Shown: positions 1 through 11,968, counted from the stretch's first letter. The stretch: DNA of 64,000 bases from Torymus aiolomorphi (GCA_036365515.1 CM070877.1:8565001-8629000); one strand, 5' to 3'. Numbers and translations are program-made. The notes: generated by a model from the sequence alone, not told the origin.

Positions 1-840
1 TATTTACTAAAAAAAAGTTTCTAGCTATCACGGTTCTTTTGTTATTAACAAAAACGTGTTTTTTATTTAGAAGCTTATAACTCATAAACTTAACGGTCAA
101 TTTTTTTGAGAAAAATCATGATAATACAGAATATAAATAGCTATAATCTGTTAAAATTTCAATACATTCTGTAGGCTAGATTTTGAGTAAAAAATTGAAA
201 AATGAAAAAAATCAGTTTTGTATGTCCAACGATTACAAGAGTAAAATTGACTTAATGGCTTCAAAATTCATTTTAGAGGTAGATTTTTTATAGTTCTCGG
301 TCGAGTTCTTTGAGCAAAATGATTGGTCCATAAATTTCAGAGATATTTGAGATTAAAAATTTTTTGACATTTTTTAAAAATCGTAATTTCTCGAGAACGG
401 CTCTATGTATCTGAATGGGGTGGGTGGCATTCAAAAGAGAATTAAAATACCTATATTTTCTGAAAAAAAATTAATTTTCTATCTATCACGGTTCTTTAGT
501 TATCATCAAAAACAAAAACGTGTTTTTTTTAAAACTCATAACTCCAATGATGTGTAACAAAATGAATTAAACTGTTTAAAAATTATATCTATTATAATCT
601 ATTATAATTATGAATTATGCATTATGAACGCATTATATTCTGCATTATTATAATTTATTTGTGAATTATGAACTTTTTTAAAAAAACACGTTTTTGTTAA
701 TAACAAAAGAACAATGATAGCTATAAATTTTTTTTTTCTTAAAAAATATGAATTATGAAATACAAAAAAAAACAAGTTTTTGTTAATAACAAAAAAATCG
801 TGATAGCTATTTGTTTTATTATAAAATATAGATATTTTAC
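1..840. repeat. Dispersed repeat modules, inverted relative to 11123-11690
   Basis: AT-rich, non-coding. The stretch 1-520 is a diverged reverse complement of about 11123-11640. Shared landmarks are the TCTCGAGAACGGCTCTATGTATC segment (near 391-413 here, in reverse near 11241), the segment around GAACTCGACCGAGAACTAT, and module ends resembling AACACGTTTTTGTTAATAAC followed by AAAGAACCGTGATAGCTA. That module end recurs near 30, 490, 690 and 780, so the region is built from several copies of one module. The left edge is cut by the window. No gene is seen in it. Confidence 0.6.
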
Positions 841-977
841 TTCTATTTCAAATGATAACTTTATTTATCAGCTCAAAATTTATATAAATTTGATATAAAT
901 AAATAATAAATAAATAAATTTTAAAATTAACAATTTTTAATATTCATAAATGAATTTAATTATAATTATGCAATACA

Positions 978-1046
978 TTTTTAAAAAACACCTATTTGTT
1001 TCTTATGAAAAGTCGAGTTTTTCAGCACAGTTTTAATGCTGGGGGA
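978..1046 (+). repeat. Left half of the dispersed repeat split by the foldback element
   Basis: This stretch (landmark CACCTATTTGTTTCTTAT, then CACAGTTTTAATG) matches 10595-10665. The matching right half begins at 10224. Joining 1046 to 10224 restores the order seen in the uninterrupted copy around 10640-10690, so the sequence between is an insertion. Confidence 0.65.
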
Positions 1047-1070
1047 TACCCACATAGCATGAAAGCTTCC
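1047..1070 (+). repeat. Left terminal inverted repeat of the foldback element
   Basis: 24 bp, starting TACCCACATAGCATGAAAGC. It is a perfect reverse complement of 10200-10223. The last part, GAAAGCTTCC, is also the core motif of the internal arrays. Confidence 0.75.
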
Positions 1071-2185
1071 AGCTTACATGGAAGATTCCTGAAAGCTCAA
1101 AATGTCCGCCCTTTTTTCTCACAAAAATCTTTCAGGAAAGATTCTATTAATCTTCCCAGAAAGCTTTCCGGGATCTTTCATCAAACTTTTAAAAGAGTAA
1201 CTGGAAGCTTTGTGAAAGATTTGTCAATCTTTCTGGAAGCTTTCTTGAAAGAATACGGTAAGTTTACAGAGAATCTTTCAGGAAGACTTTAGTAAGATAG
1301 CTGTAAATATCTTTGTAAGGTTTTTGATAGTTTTATTTAAATCTTTCAGAAAGCTTACATGGAAGATTCCTGAAAGCTCAAAATGTCCGCCCTTTTTTCG
1401 CACAAAAAGCTTTCAGGAAAGATTCTATTAATCTTCCCAGATAGCTTTCCGGGATCTTTCATCAAACTTTTAAAAGAGTAACTGGTAGCTTTGTGAAAGA
1501 TTTGTCAATCTTTGTGGAAGCTTTCTTGAAAGAATACGGTATGTTTACAGAGAATCTTTCAGCAAGACTTTAGTAAGGTAGCTGTAAAGATCCTTGTAAG
1601 GTTTTTGATAGGTTTATTGAAATCTTTCAGAAAGCTTACATGAAAGATTCCTGTAATCTTAAAATTCCGCCCAATTCATTCTCGAAAGAATACGGTAAGT
1701 TTACAGGAAATCTTCCAATAAGACTTTAGTAAGGTAGCTGTAAATTTCCTTGTAAGGTTTTTGATAGATTTATTGAAATCTTTCAGAAAGCTTACATGAA
1801 AGATTCCTGTAAGCTTAAAATCCCGCCCAATTCATTCTCGAAAGGATACGGTAAGTTTACAGGAAATCTTCCAATAAGACTTTAGTAAGGTAGCTGTAAA
1901 TATTCTTGTACGGTTTTCGATAGATTTATTGAAATCTTTCAGAAAGCTTACATAAAAGACTCCTGTAAGCTTAAAATTCTGCCCAATTTACTGGCAAAAG
2001 CTTAAAAAAAAATCTATTAATATTTCCGGAAAACTTTCCAAGACCTTTCATCAAGTTTTTAAAAGAGTAACTGGAAGCTTTGTGAAAGATTTGTCAATCT
2101 TTCAGAAAGATTCTACGAAACATTCTAGTAATCTTTTAAGAAACCTTTTACGAAACTTTTTTCAAGTTCTTGAAAGATTACTTTG
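1071..2185. repeat. Left GAAAGCTT-rich tandem array
   Basis: Irregular tandem units built on CTTTCAGAAAGCTTACATG and GATTCCTGTAAGCTT, with a first period of about 270-290 bp (copies at about 1072 and 1340) and shorter ~150-bp units after 1625. Motifs occur on both strands, so single strands could fold extensively. A 98-codon open frame at 996-1292 is simply repeat sequence without stops. Confidence 0.7.
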
Positions 2186-4310
2186 GAACTTAAAGCCATA
2201 CATATTACATACAATACTCTAAAGTATAACTATTACAATTCTCGCATATTATTTAGAATTTATTACTATATTAATCGCAATTTTTTCATCGCAGAAAAAA
2301 TTTTACATAAAATTTTTTTACCTAACCGGGAATCGAACCTACAACCCTTGGGTTACTACGCACGCATGCTATCCGTTACGCTATCGCTCGCTTGAAGGAG
2401 TTGGAACATTTTCATCCAAATAAGGTGCACTATCTACGATTATTCAATTGTTATTAAATAATATCATACATACATACTTAACATACATGTTATTATTTCG
2501 ATTATTCATCTAAAATATTAATGGCTTTAAAATGGCCATGTAAAATACCGAAACGATACCTACCTTACCGGCACCTAAGTTTTATTTTTTTTATCGTATT
2601 TAAACAAAAATTTCAGACAAAAGCGCTCTTTTACGGAAATTCAACGCTTTTTCCTAAAGTTTGTGTTTAGATGTAATAAAAAAAATTAAATTTTGGTGCC
2701 GATAAGCTAGGGATCTACGTTGGAGTTGAACATGGCCTCAAAGTTAAAACGGTATTATAAAATCAAGTTTCAATTAAAACATTATAAAATCAATTATAAA
2801 TATATTAAAATATTATCAAATTTACTTTATTTATATTTGCTTATATTCTATATATGTTTAATATAAATGGATAAAGAAATTTTTCAATTCATTAAAAAAG
2901 CATAATTTTGTTCTAAGTTGATGAATTCTTCAAATCTATATTTTCAAATCAAAAATAACTTCCGAATAGTCTCAAAAGAGATGAAAAGAGAGGGGATTAA
3001 ACATATTGCAAGAATATGTGTTTATATTAGATACATCTTTAAGATGAAATGGCGAAAAAGTTATTTACAATTCATATAACTATTATGTATTTAGAAAAAG
3101 TTGTTACTTTTTCAAATCACATTTTTAAGACCAAAATAACTCGTGAGTAGTTATAAATACATAATTTATAATGAAATTAACTGTACTTTAAGAATATCAG
3201 TATCCATTTTCTATACCTGAAGAACCAATTAATAAGAAATTTATTTCTGAAACAAAAAATTTTGGCAAAATTGTTATTTTATCAAAATAAAACCTTATTG
3301 TCATTCATTTGACTCCAAAATTTAATCAGTTCTGAGTTACGACATACGTAAGATGCATGCAAAAGTTCAGCTCATTACGTCTATCCGTTCAAGAGTTTTG
3401 CCGGGGACAAAATTTCGTTTCATAAATTCATACATACATACATTTTTTTAAAACCTACTATTCTGACTCAGAAACCTCAAAAACATCGAAATTCATCAAA
3501 ATCTCTGTTTTCAAAATTTTTACTATTACAACGCTTTCTCTTTGAGAAATAAATATAGTGTCAATAGGGTGAAATAAAATTCGTATACTGAATATATTTT
3601 AACACTTCGTGCGCAAGCTCGACTTCGCACACGCTCAAATAGAAAAGCATATGCTAAATCAAACTTTCTACAAGTCGTATACAAAAATACGGTTCGATAC
3701 GCGAGCGAGAAGGTGATTTAACCTTGTGTGATCTTTCCACCCTAGCTTCGCTCAGGTGCAAACGTCCACACTAGGATAAAATCACTTTGACGCACTAGCA
3801 TCGAAATTTATCTGTATTATTTTGACTCTCCATGCGCAAAGCGCGATTTCGCGCACGCTTGTTCTTTGAATGAAAAAGCATAGGCTAAATCAAGCTTTGT
3901 ACACATCGTGTCAAAAGATACTGTTCGATACACAAGCGAAAAGGTGCACGCGTTAGTATCAAACTGTACTATTTCTAAACAAAGAAAATATTAACTTTAA
4001 TTATTAATTTTAAACATTCATTTGGAAAAACACGTCTTCCTTTTATGCAAATACAATACTCAGAATTCATTTGGCAATTCTTATGAGAGTACTATTATGA
4101 GAGATAATTGTTGAAAAATTGGATCAAAATAACAAAAATGCAGATTCCTACTTATCAACATTAAAATTATTTTTAATTAAAAAGTTTTTAAACAGTTTTT
4201 TGGAAAACCACAATTTTAACGCCCTCCTTATATTTAAATACTATACATAGAATTATTTTATAGCCATTCTATTATAATTTTGATAAAGTATACTCGTTGG
4301 AAGATGATGT
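2186..4310. other. Unique-looking spacer inside the foldback element
   Basis: Mostly AT-rich sequence without an open frame of interest. It holds a tRNA-like segment (2321-2392), an imperfect palindrome around 2560-2720 (GGCACC near 2569 against GGTGCC near 2695), and two related copies at about 3598-3730 and 3825-3950, each with CGCACACGCT or CGCGCACGCT followed by AAAAAGCATA.GCTAAATCAA. No transposase gene is visible. Confidence 0.55.
2321..2392 (-). repeat. tRNA-derived (SINE-like) segment with Pol III A and B boxes
   Basis: On the minus strand there is a good B box, GGTTCGATTCC (2329-2339), and an A-box-like TAGCGTAACGG (2373-2383) with normal spacing. The order of elements resembles a tRNA gene. 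The acceptor arms (GCGAGCG and the GGTTAGG side) do not pair, and the T-stem has mismatches. I therefore read it as a degenerate tRNA-derived SINE head rather than a working tRNA. Confidence 0.5.
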
Positions 4311-4319
4311 CGGTATCCA

Positions 4320-7300
4320 ACATCTCCTTAAAGCATTCATTTTTGGAATATTTTATTAAGGGTTCCCGAAATCTTTCTAAAGCTTTCATGAAATGTTGCT
4401 CAGTTGCATAGGTGGAATTTTTTGTTATTCCATTAAACTTACGGCAAGCTTTCGCGGAACCTTACCAGAATATGTTACGGTTCCAGTAATCTTTGACTTA
4501 TTGTCACTGCAATCTTTTATGAAAGGTTCTATTTATGTTGAGTAGAATCTTCCCTGGGGTTATTCATAAATCTTTTTTAAAAGTTTTTCGGAAGATTTGC
4601 AATGAATGTTATAGTTCGATCTTTCACTAAGCTTACTGTAACCCTTCTGGTTACCTTTCATGTTAGATTCCAGTATTCATGAATCTTTCTCAAAAATTTT
4701 TCAGAAGATTTGCAATTTATGTTCCAGTTTATCTTTCAGTAAGCTTACTGTTACCTTTCTAGTTATCTTCCATGAAAAATTCAAGTATCTATTATTAGAA
4801 TGTTTCATGGAAGATTCTGGAAATCTTTCAAAAGCTTTCATGGAATGTTACTGAATCGCACATTTGGAATTTTTTTTGTCTGGTTCCACAAAACTTACGG
4901 GAAGCTTTCATGCACATTGCAAGGGAACGCGACTGCGGAGTTTCGCCGGAACCTTCCACTAGGCTTTTCCATTATTTTTCGGTAATCATGCTAACTGCAA
5001 TCTTTCATGCAAGATTTTATTGATGTTTAGTAGAATCTTCCCTGAAAGTGTTCAGTAATCTCTTTCAAAAGGCTTTTGGAAGATTTTCAATCAATTTTCC
5101 AGTTTAGTCTTTCAGTAAGCTTACTGTAACCTTTCTAGTTATCTTTCATGAAAGATTCCAGTATCAATTCTGAGAATGTTTCATGTAAGGTTCCGGAACC
5201 CTTTCAAAAGCTTTCATTGTATATGGTCGAGTCTTATAGTTCGAATCTTTTTTGTTGATTCCGTTAAACTTACGCGAAGCTTCCGTGTAACATTGCAAGA
5301 TAACGATACTGGAAAGTTTCGCCGGAACCTTACATTAAGCATATCGCATTATTTTTCGCTAATCTTTTATCCATGCTTACTGCAATCTTTCATAAAAGTT
5401 TCCATTTATGATCAGTGCAATCTTCCCTGCAAGGATTTTGAAATCTGTTTTGCAATCTTACCGTAAGCTTTCCACAAAGATAAAAATGTAATCATCTCAA
5501 AAGCTTACTGTAATATTGTTATTTTTTTTCGTAAAAAATTTCTGTAATCTTTTGTTCATGCTTCCTGTAATCTTTCATGAAAGGTTCTGTTTAGGTTTAG
5601 TGGAATCTTTCCTGCAAGAATTTTGTAATCTGTTTTGCAAGCTTAGCGTAAGCTTTCAACAAAGATAACAATGTAATCTTTCCAAAAGCTTACTGTAATA
5701 TTGCTATTTCCTTTCGTGAAAGATTCGTGTATTGATTCATGGAATATTTCATGTAAAATTCCCGTAAGCTTACCAGAAGCTTACATGTAATATTCGTCAA
5801 TTGGTCATTTGCAATCTTGATTGGAATATTGCTTTAACCTTTCTGAAAGCGTACAAGAAACCTTAAAATGTAATCTTTCTGAATGTTTCAGTTAACTTTT
5901 TAAAAGATTAAGGAAAGCTTCAGCTGGAATATTTCTTGAACCTTTCTTTGGGAAGCTTTCATGCTATATGGGTAGGAATGTTACGTATTCGCATAGTTGG
6001 AATTTTTTCGGTTAGTTCTCTAAAACTTACGGGAAGCTTTCGTGGAACATTGCAAGGTAACGCTACTGGAAAGTTCCGTGGGAACCTTCCATTAAGCTTT
6101 ACGCATTATTTTTCGATAATCTTTTATTCATGCTCACTGCAATCTTTCATGGCAGATTTCATTTAGTTATAATGGAATCTTCCCTGAAAGTATTTATAAA
6201 TCTTTTTCAAAAGGTTCTTGGAAAATTTGAAATCAATGTTCCAGTTTAATCTTTCAGAAAGCTTACTGTAACCTTTATAGTTCTCTTTCATGAAAGATTC
6301 CAGTATCAATTATTAGAATGTTTCATGAAAGATTCTGTCAGCTTTTCAAAAGCTTTCGTGTAATGTTACTCTGGTGAATAGTTAGAATCATTTGGTTGTT
6401 TTTGCGAATCTTACGGGAAGCTTTCGTGGAACATTGCAACGTAACGCTACTGGCAATACGCATTATGTTTCGGTAATATTTTGTTCATGCTTACTGTAAA
6501 CCCCATGAAAGGTAAACTCCATGAAAGGTTCCACTTATGTATAGTGGAATCTTCCCCGAAAGTATTAATGAATCTTTTTCAAAAGTTTTCCGGAAGATTT
6601 GCAAGAAATGTTTCATTCTAATGTTTCAGTAAGCTTACTGTAACCTTTCTCATTACTTTTCATGAAAGAGTCCGTATCGATTCTGAGAAGGGTTACATGT
6701 AAGGATCCGGGAACCTTTCAAAACCTTTCATGGAATGTTACGCGACTCTTATAGTTGGAATCTTTTTTGTTGATTCCGTCAAACTTACGGAAAGCTTTCG
6801 TGAAACAATTCCAGGTATTGCTACTGAGAGCTTCAGCTGGAGCCTTCCATTAATCTTTTCGCATTATTTTTCGGTAATCTTTTGTTCATGCTTACTGCAA
6901 TCATTCATGAGAAGTTCCATTTTTGTTTAGTCGAATGTTCCCGGAACGCATTCATCAATCTTTCTCAAAAGTTTTTCGGAAGATTTGCAAGAAAAGTTCC
7001 TGTTCAATCTTTCAGTAAGCTTACTGTAATCTTTCTAGTTATCTTTCATGGAAGACTCCAGTATCAATTCTTAGAATGTTTCATGGTGGATGTCGGTAAC
7101 CTTTCAAAAACTTTCATGGAATGTCACGGAATCAAATAGCTGGAATTTTTTCGGTTGGTTCGCTTAAACTTACGGGAAGCTTTTGTGGCACATTGGAAGT
7201 TAACGCTACTGGAATGTTTCGCGGGGACTTTCCATTAAGTTTTTCGCATTATTTTTCGATAATATTGCATTCATGCTTATTGCAATCATTCATGAAAGGT

Positions 7301-7400
7301 TCTATTTATGTTTAGTGGAATTTTTCCTGCAAGTATTTGGGAATCTCTTTGATAATCTTAGCTTAATCTTTCAAGAAAGATAACAGTGTAATATTCCCGA
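4320..7400. repeat. Right array, part 1: ~375-390-bp units
   Basis: Units recur at about 4801, 5177, 6319, 6689 and 7077 (landmark GAATGTTTCATG followed by AAGATTC or a variant), giving a period near 380 bp. Each unit contains the CTTTCAGTAAGCTTACTG core, a GGAACATTGCAA.GTAACGCTACTGG-like stretch and a TTCATGCTTACTGCAATC stretch. Units differ by many substitutions, so the array is old. Open frames of 60-96 codons here follow the repeat period and are not taken as genes. Confidence 0.7.
5951..5974 (-). repeat. Internal copy of the foldback terminal repeat
   Basis: Matches the right terminal repeat (10200-10223) at 23 of 24 positions, with A replacing G in ATGCTATATGGGTA. It lies in the same orientation as the right end, deep inside the element. 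Confidence 0.65.
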
Positions 7401-9960
7401 AAGCTTACCGTAATATTGTTGTTTCCTTTTGTGAACGATTCCTGTATCGATACCTGCAAGGATTTGCGAATCTCTTTTGCAATCTTACAGTAAGCTTTCA
7501 ACAAACGTAACAGTCTAATCTTCCCAAAAGCTTACTGTAATATTGTAGTTTCATTTCGTGAAAGATTCCTGTATCAATCCCTGCAACGATTTGGTAATCT
7601 TTTCTGCAATCTTAGTGTAAGCTTTCAACAAAGATAACAGTATAATCTTCCCAAAAGCTTACTGTAATATTGCTGTTTCCTTTTTTGAAAGATTCCTGTA
7701 TTGATCCCCGCAAGGATTTGGGAAGCTCTCTTTCAATCTTAGCGTAAGCTTTCAACAAAGCTAACAGAGTAATATTCCCAAAAGCATACTGCAATATTTC
7801 CTTTTCCTTTCATGAAAGATTCCTCTATTGATCTCTGCAAGGATTTGAGAATATCTTTGGTAATCTTAGCGTAAGCTTTCAAAAAGATAACAGTGTAATA
7901 TTTCTAAAAGTTTACCGTAATATTGCTGTTTCCTTTTGTGAACGATTCCTATATTGATCCCTGCAAGCATTTGGGAATCTCTTTTGCAATCTTACAGTAA
8001 GCTTTCAACAAAGGTAACAGTCTAATCTTCCGAAAAGCTTACTGTAATATTGTAGTTTCCTTTCGTGAAAGATCCCTGTATTAATCCCTGCAAGGATTTG
8101 GTAATCTTTTCTGCAATCTTAGCGTAAGCTTTCAACAAAGATAACATATAATCTTCCCAAAAGCTTACTGTAATATTGCTGTTTTCTTTTTTGAAAGATT
8201 CCTGTATTGACCCCCGCAAGGATTTGGGAAGATCTTTTCCAATCTTAGCGTTAGCTTTCAACAAAGATAACAGTGTAATATTCCCAAAAGCTTACTGTAA
8301 TATTGCATTTTCCTTTTGTGAAAGATTCCTGTATTGATCCCTGGAAGGATTTGGGAATCTCCTTGGTAATCTTAGCGTAAGCTTTCAAAAAAGATAACAG
8401 TGAAATCTCTCCAAAAGTTTACCGTAATATTGCTGTTTCCTCTCGTAAAGATTCCTGTATTGATCCCTGCAAGGATTTGGGAATCTCTTTGGTAATCTTA
8501 GCGTAAGCTTTCAAAAAAGATAACAGTGTAATCTTTCTAAAAGCTTACCGTCATATCGACGTTTCCTTTTGTGAACGATTCCTGTATTGATCCCTGCAAG
8601 GATTTAGGAATCTCTTTTGCAATCTTACAGTAAGCTTTCAACAAAGGTAACAGTCTAATCTTTCCGAAAGCTTACTGTAATATTGTAGTTTCCTTTCGTG
8701 AAAGATTACTGTATTGATCCCTGCAAGGATTTGGAAATATTTTCTGCAATCTTAGTGTAAGCTTTCAACAAAGATAACAGTATAATCTTCCCAAAAGCTT
8801 ACTGTAATATTGTAGTTTTCTTTCGTGAAAGATTCCTGTATTGATCCCTGCAAGGATTTGGAAATATTTTCTGCAATCTTAGCGTAAGCTTTCAACAAAG
8901 ATAACATATAATCTTCCCAAAAGCTTACTGTAATATTGCTGTTTCCTTTTTTGAACGATTCCTGTATTGACCACGCAAGGATTTGGGAAGCTCTTTTTCA
9001 ATCTTAGCGTTAGCTTTCAAAAAAGATAACAGTATAATCTTCCCAAAAGCTTACTGTAATATTGCTGTTTCCTTTTTTGAAAGATTCCCGTATTGATCCC
9101 TGCAAGGATTTGGGAAGCTCTTTTTCAATCTTAGCGTTAGCTTTCAACAAATATAACAGTGTAATCTTCCCAAAAGCTTACTGTAATATTGCTGTTTCCT
9201 TTTTTGAAAGATTCCTGTATTGATCCCTGCAAGGATTTGGGAAGCTCTTTTTCAATCTTAGCGTTAGCTTTCAACAAAGATAACAGTGTAATATTCCCAA
9301 AGCTTACTGTAATATTGCATTTTCCTTTCGTGAAAGATTCCTGTATTGATCCCTGCAAGGATTTGGGAATCTCTTCGGTAATCTTAGCGTAAGCTTTCAA
9401 AAAAGATAACAGTGTAATCTTTCTAAAAGCTTACCGTAATATCGCTGTTTCCTTTTGTGAACGATTCCTGTATTGATCCCTGCAAGGATTTGGGAATCTC
9501 TTTTGCAATCTTACAGTAAGCTTTCAACAAAGGTAACAGTTTAATCTTCCCGAAAGCTTACTGTAATATTGTAGTTCCCTTTCGTGGAAGATTCCTGTAT
9601 TCATCCCTGCAAGAATTTGGTTAATATTTTCTGCAATCTTAGCGTAAGCTTTCAACAAAGATAAGAGTATAATCTTCCCAAAAGCTTACTGTAATATTGC
9701 TGTTTCCTTTTTTGAAAGATTCCTGTATTGATCCCTGCAAGGATTTGGGAAGCTCTTTTTCAATCTTAGCGTTAGCTTTCAACAAAGATAACAGTGTAAT
9801 ATTCCCAAAGCTTACTGTAATATTGCATTTTCCTTTCGTGAAAGATTCCTGTATTGATCCCTGCAAGGATTTGGGAATCTCTTTGGTAATCTTAGCGTAA
9901 GCTTTCAAAAAAGATAACAGTGTAATCTTTCTAAAAGCTTACTGTAATATTGCTGTTTCT
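7400..9960. repeat. Right array, part 2: ~127-bp units
   Basis: About twenty units with period 126-128 bp, for example the phrase TGCAAGGATTTGGGAA at 9101, 9228, 9354, 9481, 9736 and 9862. Each has AAGCTTACTGTAATATTG, a TGAAAGATTCCTGTATTGAT phrase and AGCGTAAGCTTTCAA. Four-unit blocks repeat (9228 and 9736 are 508 bp apart). When the unit is 126 bp a minus-strand frame stays open for up to 89 codons; this is a by-product of the period. Confidence 0.8.
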
Positions 9961-10199
9961 TTTCGTGAATGATTCCTGTATTGATTCTTGGAATATTTCA
10001 CGTAAGATTCCCGTAAGCTTTCTAGAAGCTTTCATGTAATATTCGTCGAAAGGACATTTGGCAATCTTGATTGTAATATTGCTTTAACCTTCCGGGAAGC
10101 TTACAAGAAACCTACAATGGAATCTATCTGAAAGTTTCAGTTATCTTTTAAAAAGGTTGATGAAAGCTTCCATTGGAATATTTCTTGAATCTTTCACTG

Positions 10200-10223
10200 G
10201 GAAGCTTTCATGCTATGTGGGTA
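10200..10223 (-). repeat. Right terminal inverted repeat of the foldback element
   Basis: 24 bp ending ATGCTATGTGGGTA, perfect reverse complement of 1047-1070. The next bases (TTGCATCCCC) continue the target repeat. Confidence 0.75.
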
Positions 10224-11000
10224 TTGCATCCCCTATTTTTTATAAGAGTAAATATTATATTTTCCCTTGTATTTTTGATATAAAAATGTTTTAATGAGCT
10301 AAATTTGATTGAAAATTGCCATGCTATAAAGAAAATTGAAAATTATAGTTGACTGTTTCGAGATTTAAAAATAAAAACACGTTGACGGGGTGAATTGCCC
10401 CTAATTTAATTAATCACCTTTTTGTTAGTGTCTGCCTCCGATTTTCATGAAACTTTGCAACTGGTTAGAGTATCGAAAAATATTTGACACGTATTTTTTT
10501 TTATCTGTGGAGAAAGACATCTGAGGGTGAAAACCACCCTTAAAGTTCACCCCCAAAAACAGTTTTTTAATATTTCGAGATGGAATCAGAATTTTTTAAT
10601 GAAACCAACACCTATTTGTTTCTTATAAAAAGACGAGTATTTGGACACAGTTTTAATGATAAGGGATTGCACCCCCTATTTTTATGGGGGTAAATATAAT
10701 TTTTTTCACCCTGTTTTTAAAATAACAAAGTTTTGGCGAGCCATATTTGATTAAAAAATGCCATGTTGTAAAGAAAATTAAAAATTATAGTTGACTCGTT
10801 TTGAGGTTTAAAAAAAACACATAGAAGGGGTGAGCTACCTCTACTTTAGTTATTTATCTTTTAGTGATTAAAAAAAACCGCTGCCAATTCATTGGCACGT
10901 AGCTTCCTCAAACTTAATTTACTGATTCCTTTAATTTATTTTTAATTCCAATATTTTAAATTTAATACTTTATTTTGTACGGTGAGACTATGCACCACTT
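10224..11000 (+). repeat. Dispersed repeat, two tandem copies
   Basis: Copy 1 runs from 10224 to about 10660 and continues the left half at 978-1046. Copy 2 runs from about 10595/10661 to about 10870. Shared stretches are TTGCA.CCCCTATTTTT, AAAATTGCCATG and AAAATTATAGTTGACT. The remainder to 11120 is AT-rich with nothing recognisable. Confidence 0.6.
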
Positions 11001-11122
11001 TTTTTTTTAACCTAGCAACCCATTACTCCCACCAATCAAATCACGAATAAATTGATATAATAACTAATCCATTATTTTTTAAGATAAGTAATAGGATTAG
11101 GAAGTTATAACCTTTTTTTAAA

Positions 11123-11690
11123 AAAAGCAGGTTTTTGTTTTTGTTAATAAAAAACGAACCGCTACAAGCTAGGAATAAATTTTTTTTTTAATATAGGTAT
11201 TTTAATTATCTTTTGAATGCTACCCATCCGATCCAGATACATAGAGCCGTTCTCGAGAAATTACGATTTGAAAAAAAGGTTAAAAAAATTTTAACCTCAA
11301 ATATCTCTGAAATTTTTAGACCAAATATTTTGCCCAAAGAACTCGACCGAGAACTATACAAAATCTACCTCTACAAGGAATTTTGAAGCGATTAAGTTAA
11401 TTTTACTTCCGTAAACGTCGGGCATAGAGAAAGCGTTTTTTTCATTTTTCAATTTTTTTCTCAAAAACTAACCAAAGAAATGGATTCAAATTTTTACAGA
11501 TTATAGCTATTTATATTGTGCATTATCGTGATTTTTCTAAAAAAAAAATGGACCGTTTAGTTTGTGAGTTACAGGCTTTAAAAAAAAACACATTTTTATC
11601 AATAACAAGAGAACCGTGATAGCTAGAGAATTTTTTTTTTAAATTATAGGTATTTTACGCTCTTTCGAATGCTACCCATCCGATTCAAAA
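11123..11690 (-). repeat. Inverted copy of the 1-520 repeat module
   Basis: Reads as the reverse complement of 1-520 with many small differences: AGCCGTTCTCGAGAAATTACG at 11236 onward against the inverse near 390-410, and AACTCGACCGAGAACTAT at about 11340. A partial second module begins at about 11640 (TAGGTATTTTACGCTCTTTCG). Confidence 0.6.
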
Positions 11691-11872
11691 ACTTAAATCC
11701 GATCATTAAAAAAAATCAAAAATAAATTTTGAGAAAATCGAAAATTCGAAATAAAACAAAAACGAATCAGCCCAATCGAAAACCGATTTTTGACCCGCCA
11801 TCACACAAAAAAAAAACAAAATAAATGAGATCTATCTGATTAAAATCGATCGAGTAGAAGCTGAGATCCAGC

Positions 11873-11876
11873 TATA

Positions 11877-11931
<55 letters not shown>

Positions 11932-11968
11932 GCGCGCGCGCGTACACACACACACACACACACACGCA
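11873..11968. repeat. (CA)n / (CG)n microsatellite
   Basis: Mostly CA dinucleotides, interrupted by a CGCGCGCGCGCGCG tract at about 11929-11942. Alternating purine-pyrimidine of this kind can adopt Z-DNA. Confidence 0.9.

Larger units (their letters stand above)
1047..10223. mobile_element. Foldback-like non-autonomous element of about 9.2 kb with satellite-filled interior
   Basis: The ends are a perfect 24-bp inverted repeat, 1047-1070 and 10200-10223, outermost bases TACCCACATAGC. Inside are a left array (1071-2185), a non-repetitive spacer (2186-4310) and a long right array (4320-9960). All the arrays are rich in GAAAGCTT/AAGCTTTC quasi-palindromes. No transposase reading frame is present, so it would need proteins supplied in trans. 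Large inverted ends made of short tandem repeats are known from Drosophila FB elements, but kinship to FB is not shown here. The flanks join seamlessly as in the paralogous repeat at 10640-10690. The target duplication is at most 2 bp (AT) and may be absent. Confidence 0.65.

Noticed and set aside
2321..2392. Functional tRNA gene on the minus strand
   Set aside because: The A and B boxes are fair, but the acceptor arms do not pair and the T-stem is mismatched. Kept only as a tRNA-derived repeat.
7612..9908. Minus-strand open frames with repeating peptide (AKITKEIPKSLQGSIQESF-like)
   Set aside because: They arise from ~126-128-bp repeat units where 126 is divisible by three. Frames close whenever the unit is 127 or 128 bp, and no start context or protein family fits.
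1047..10223. Helitron
   Set aside because: Insertion between A and T with little or no duplication would fit, but the element has perfect terminal inverted repeats, starts TACCC rather than TC, and does not end in CTRR with a preceding hairpin.
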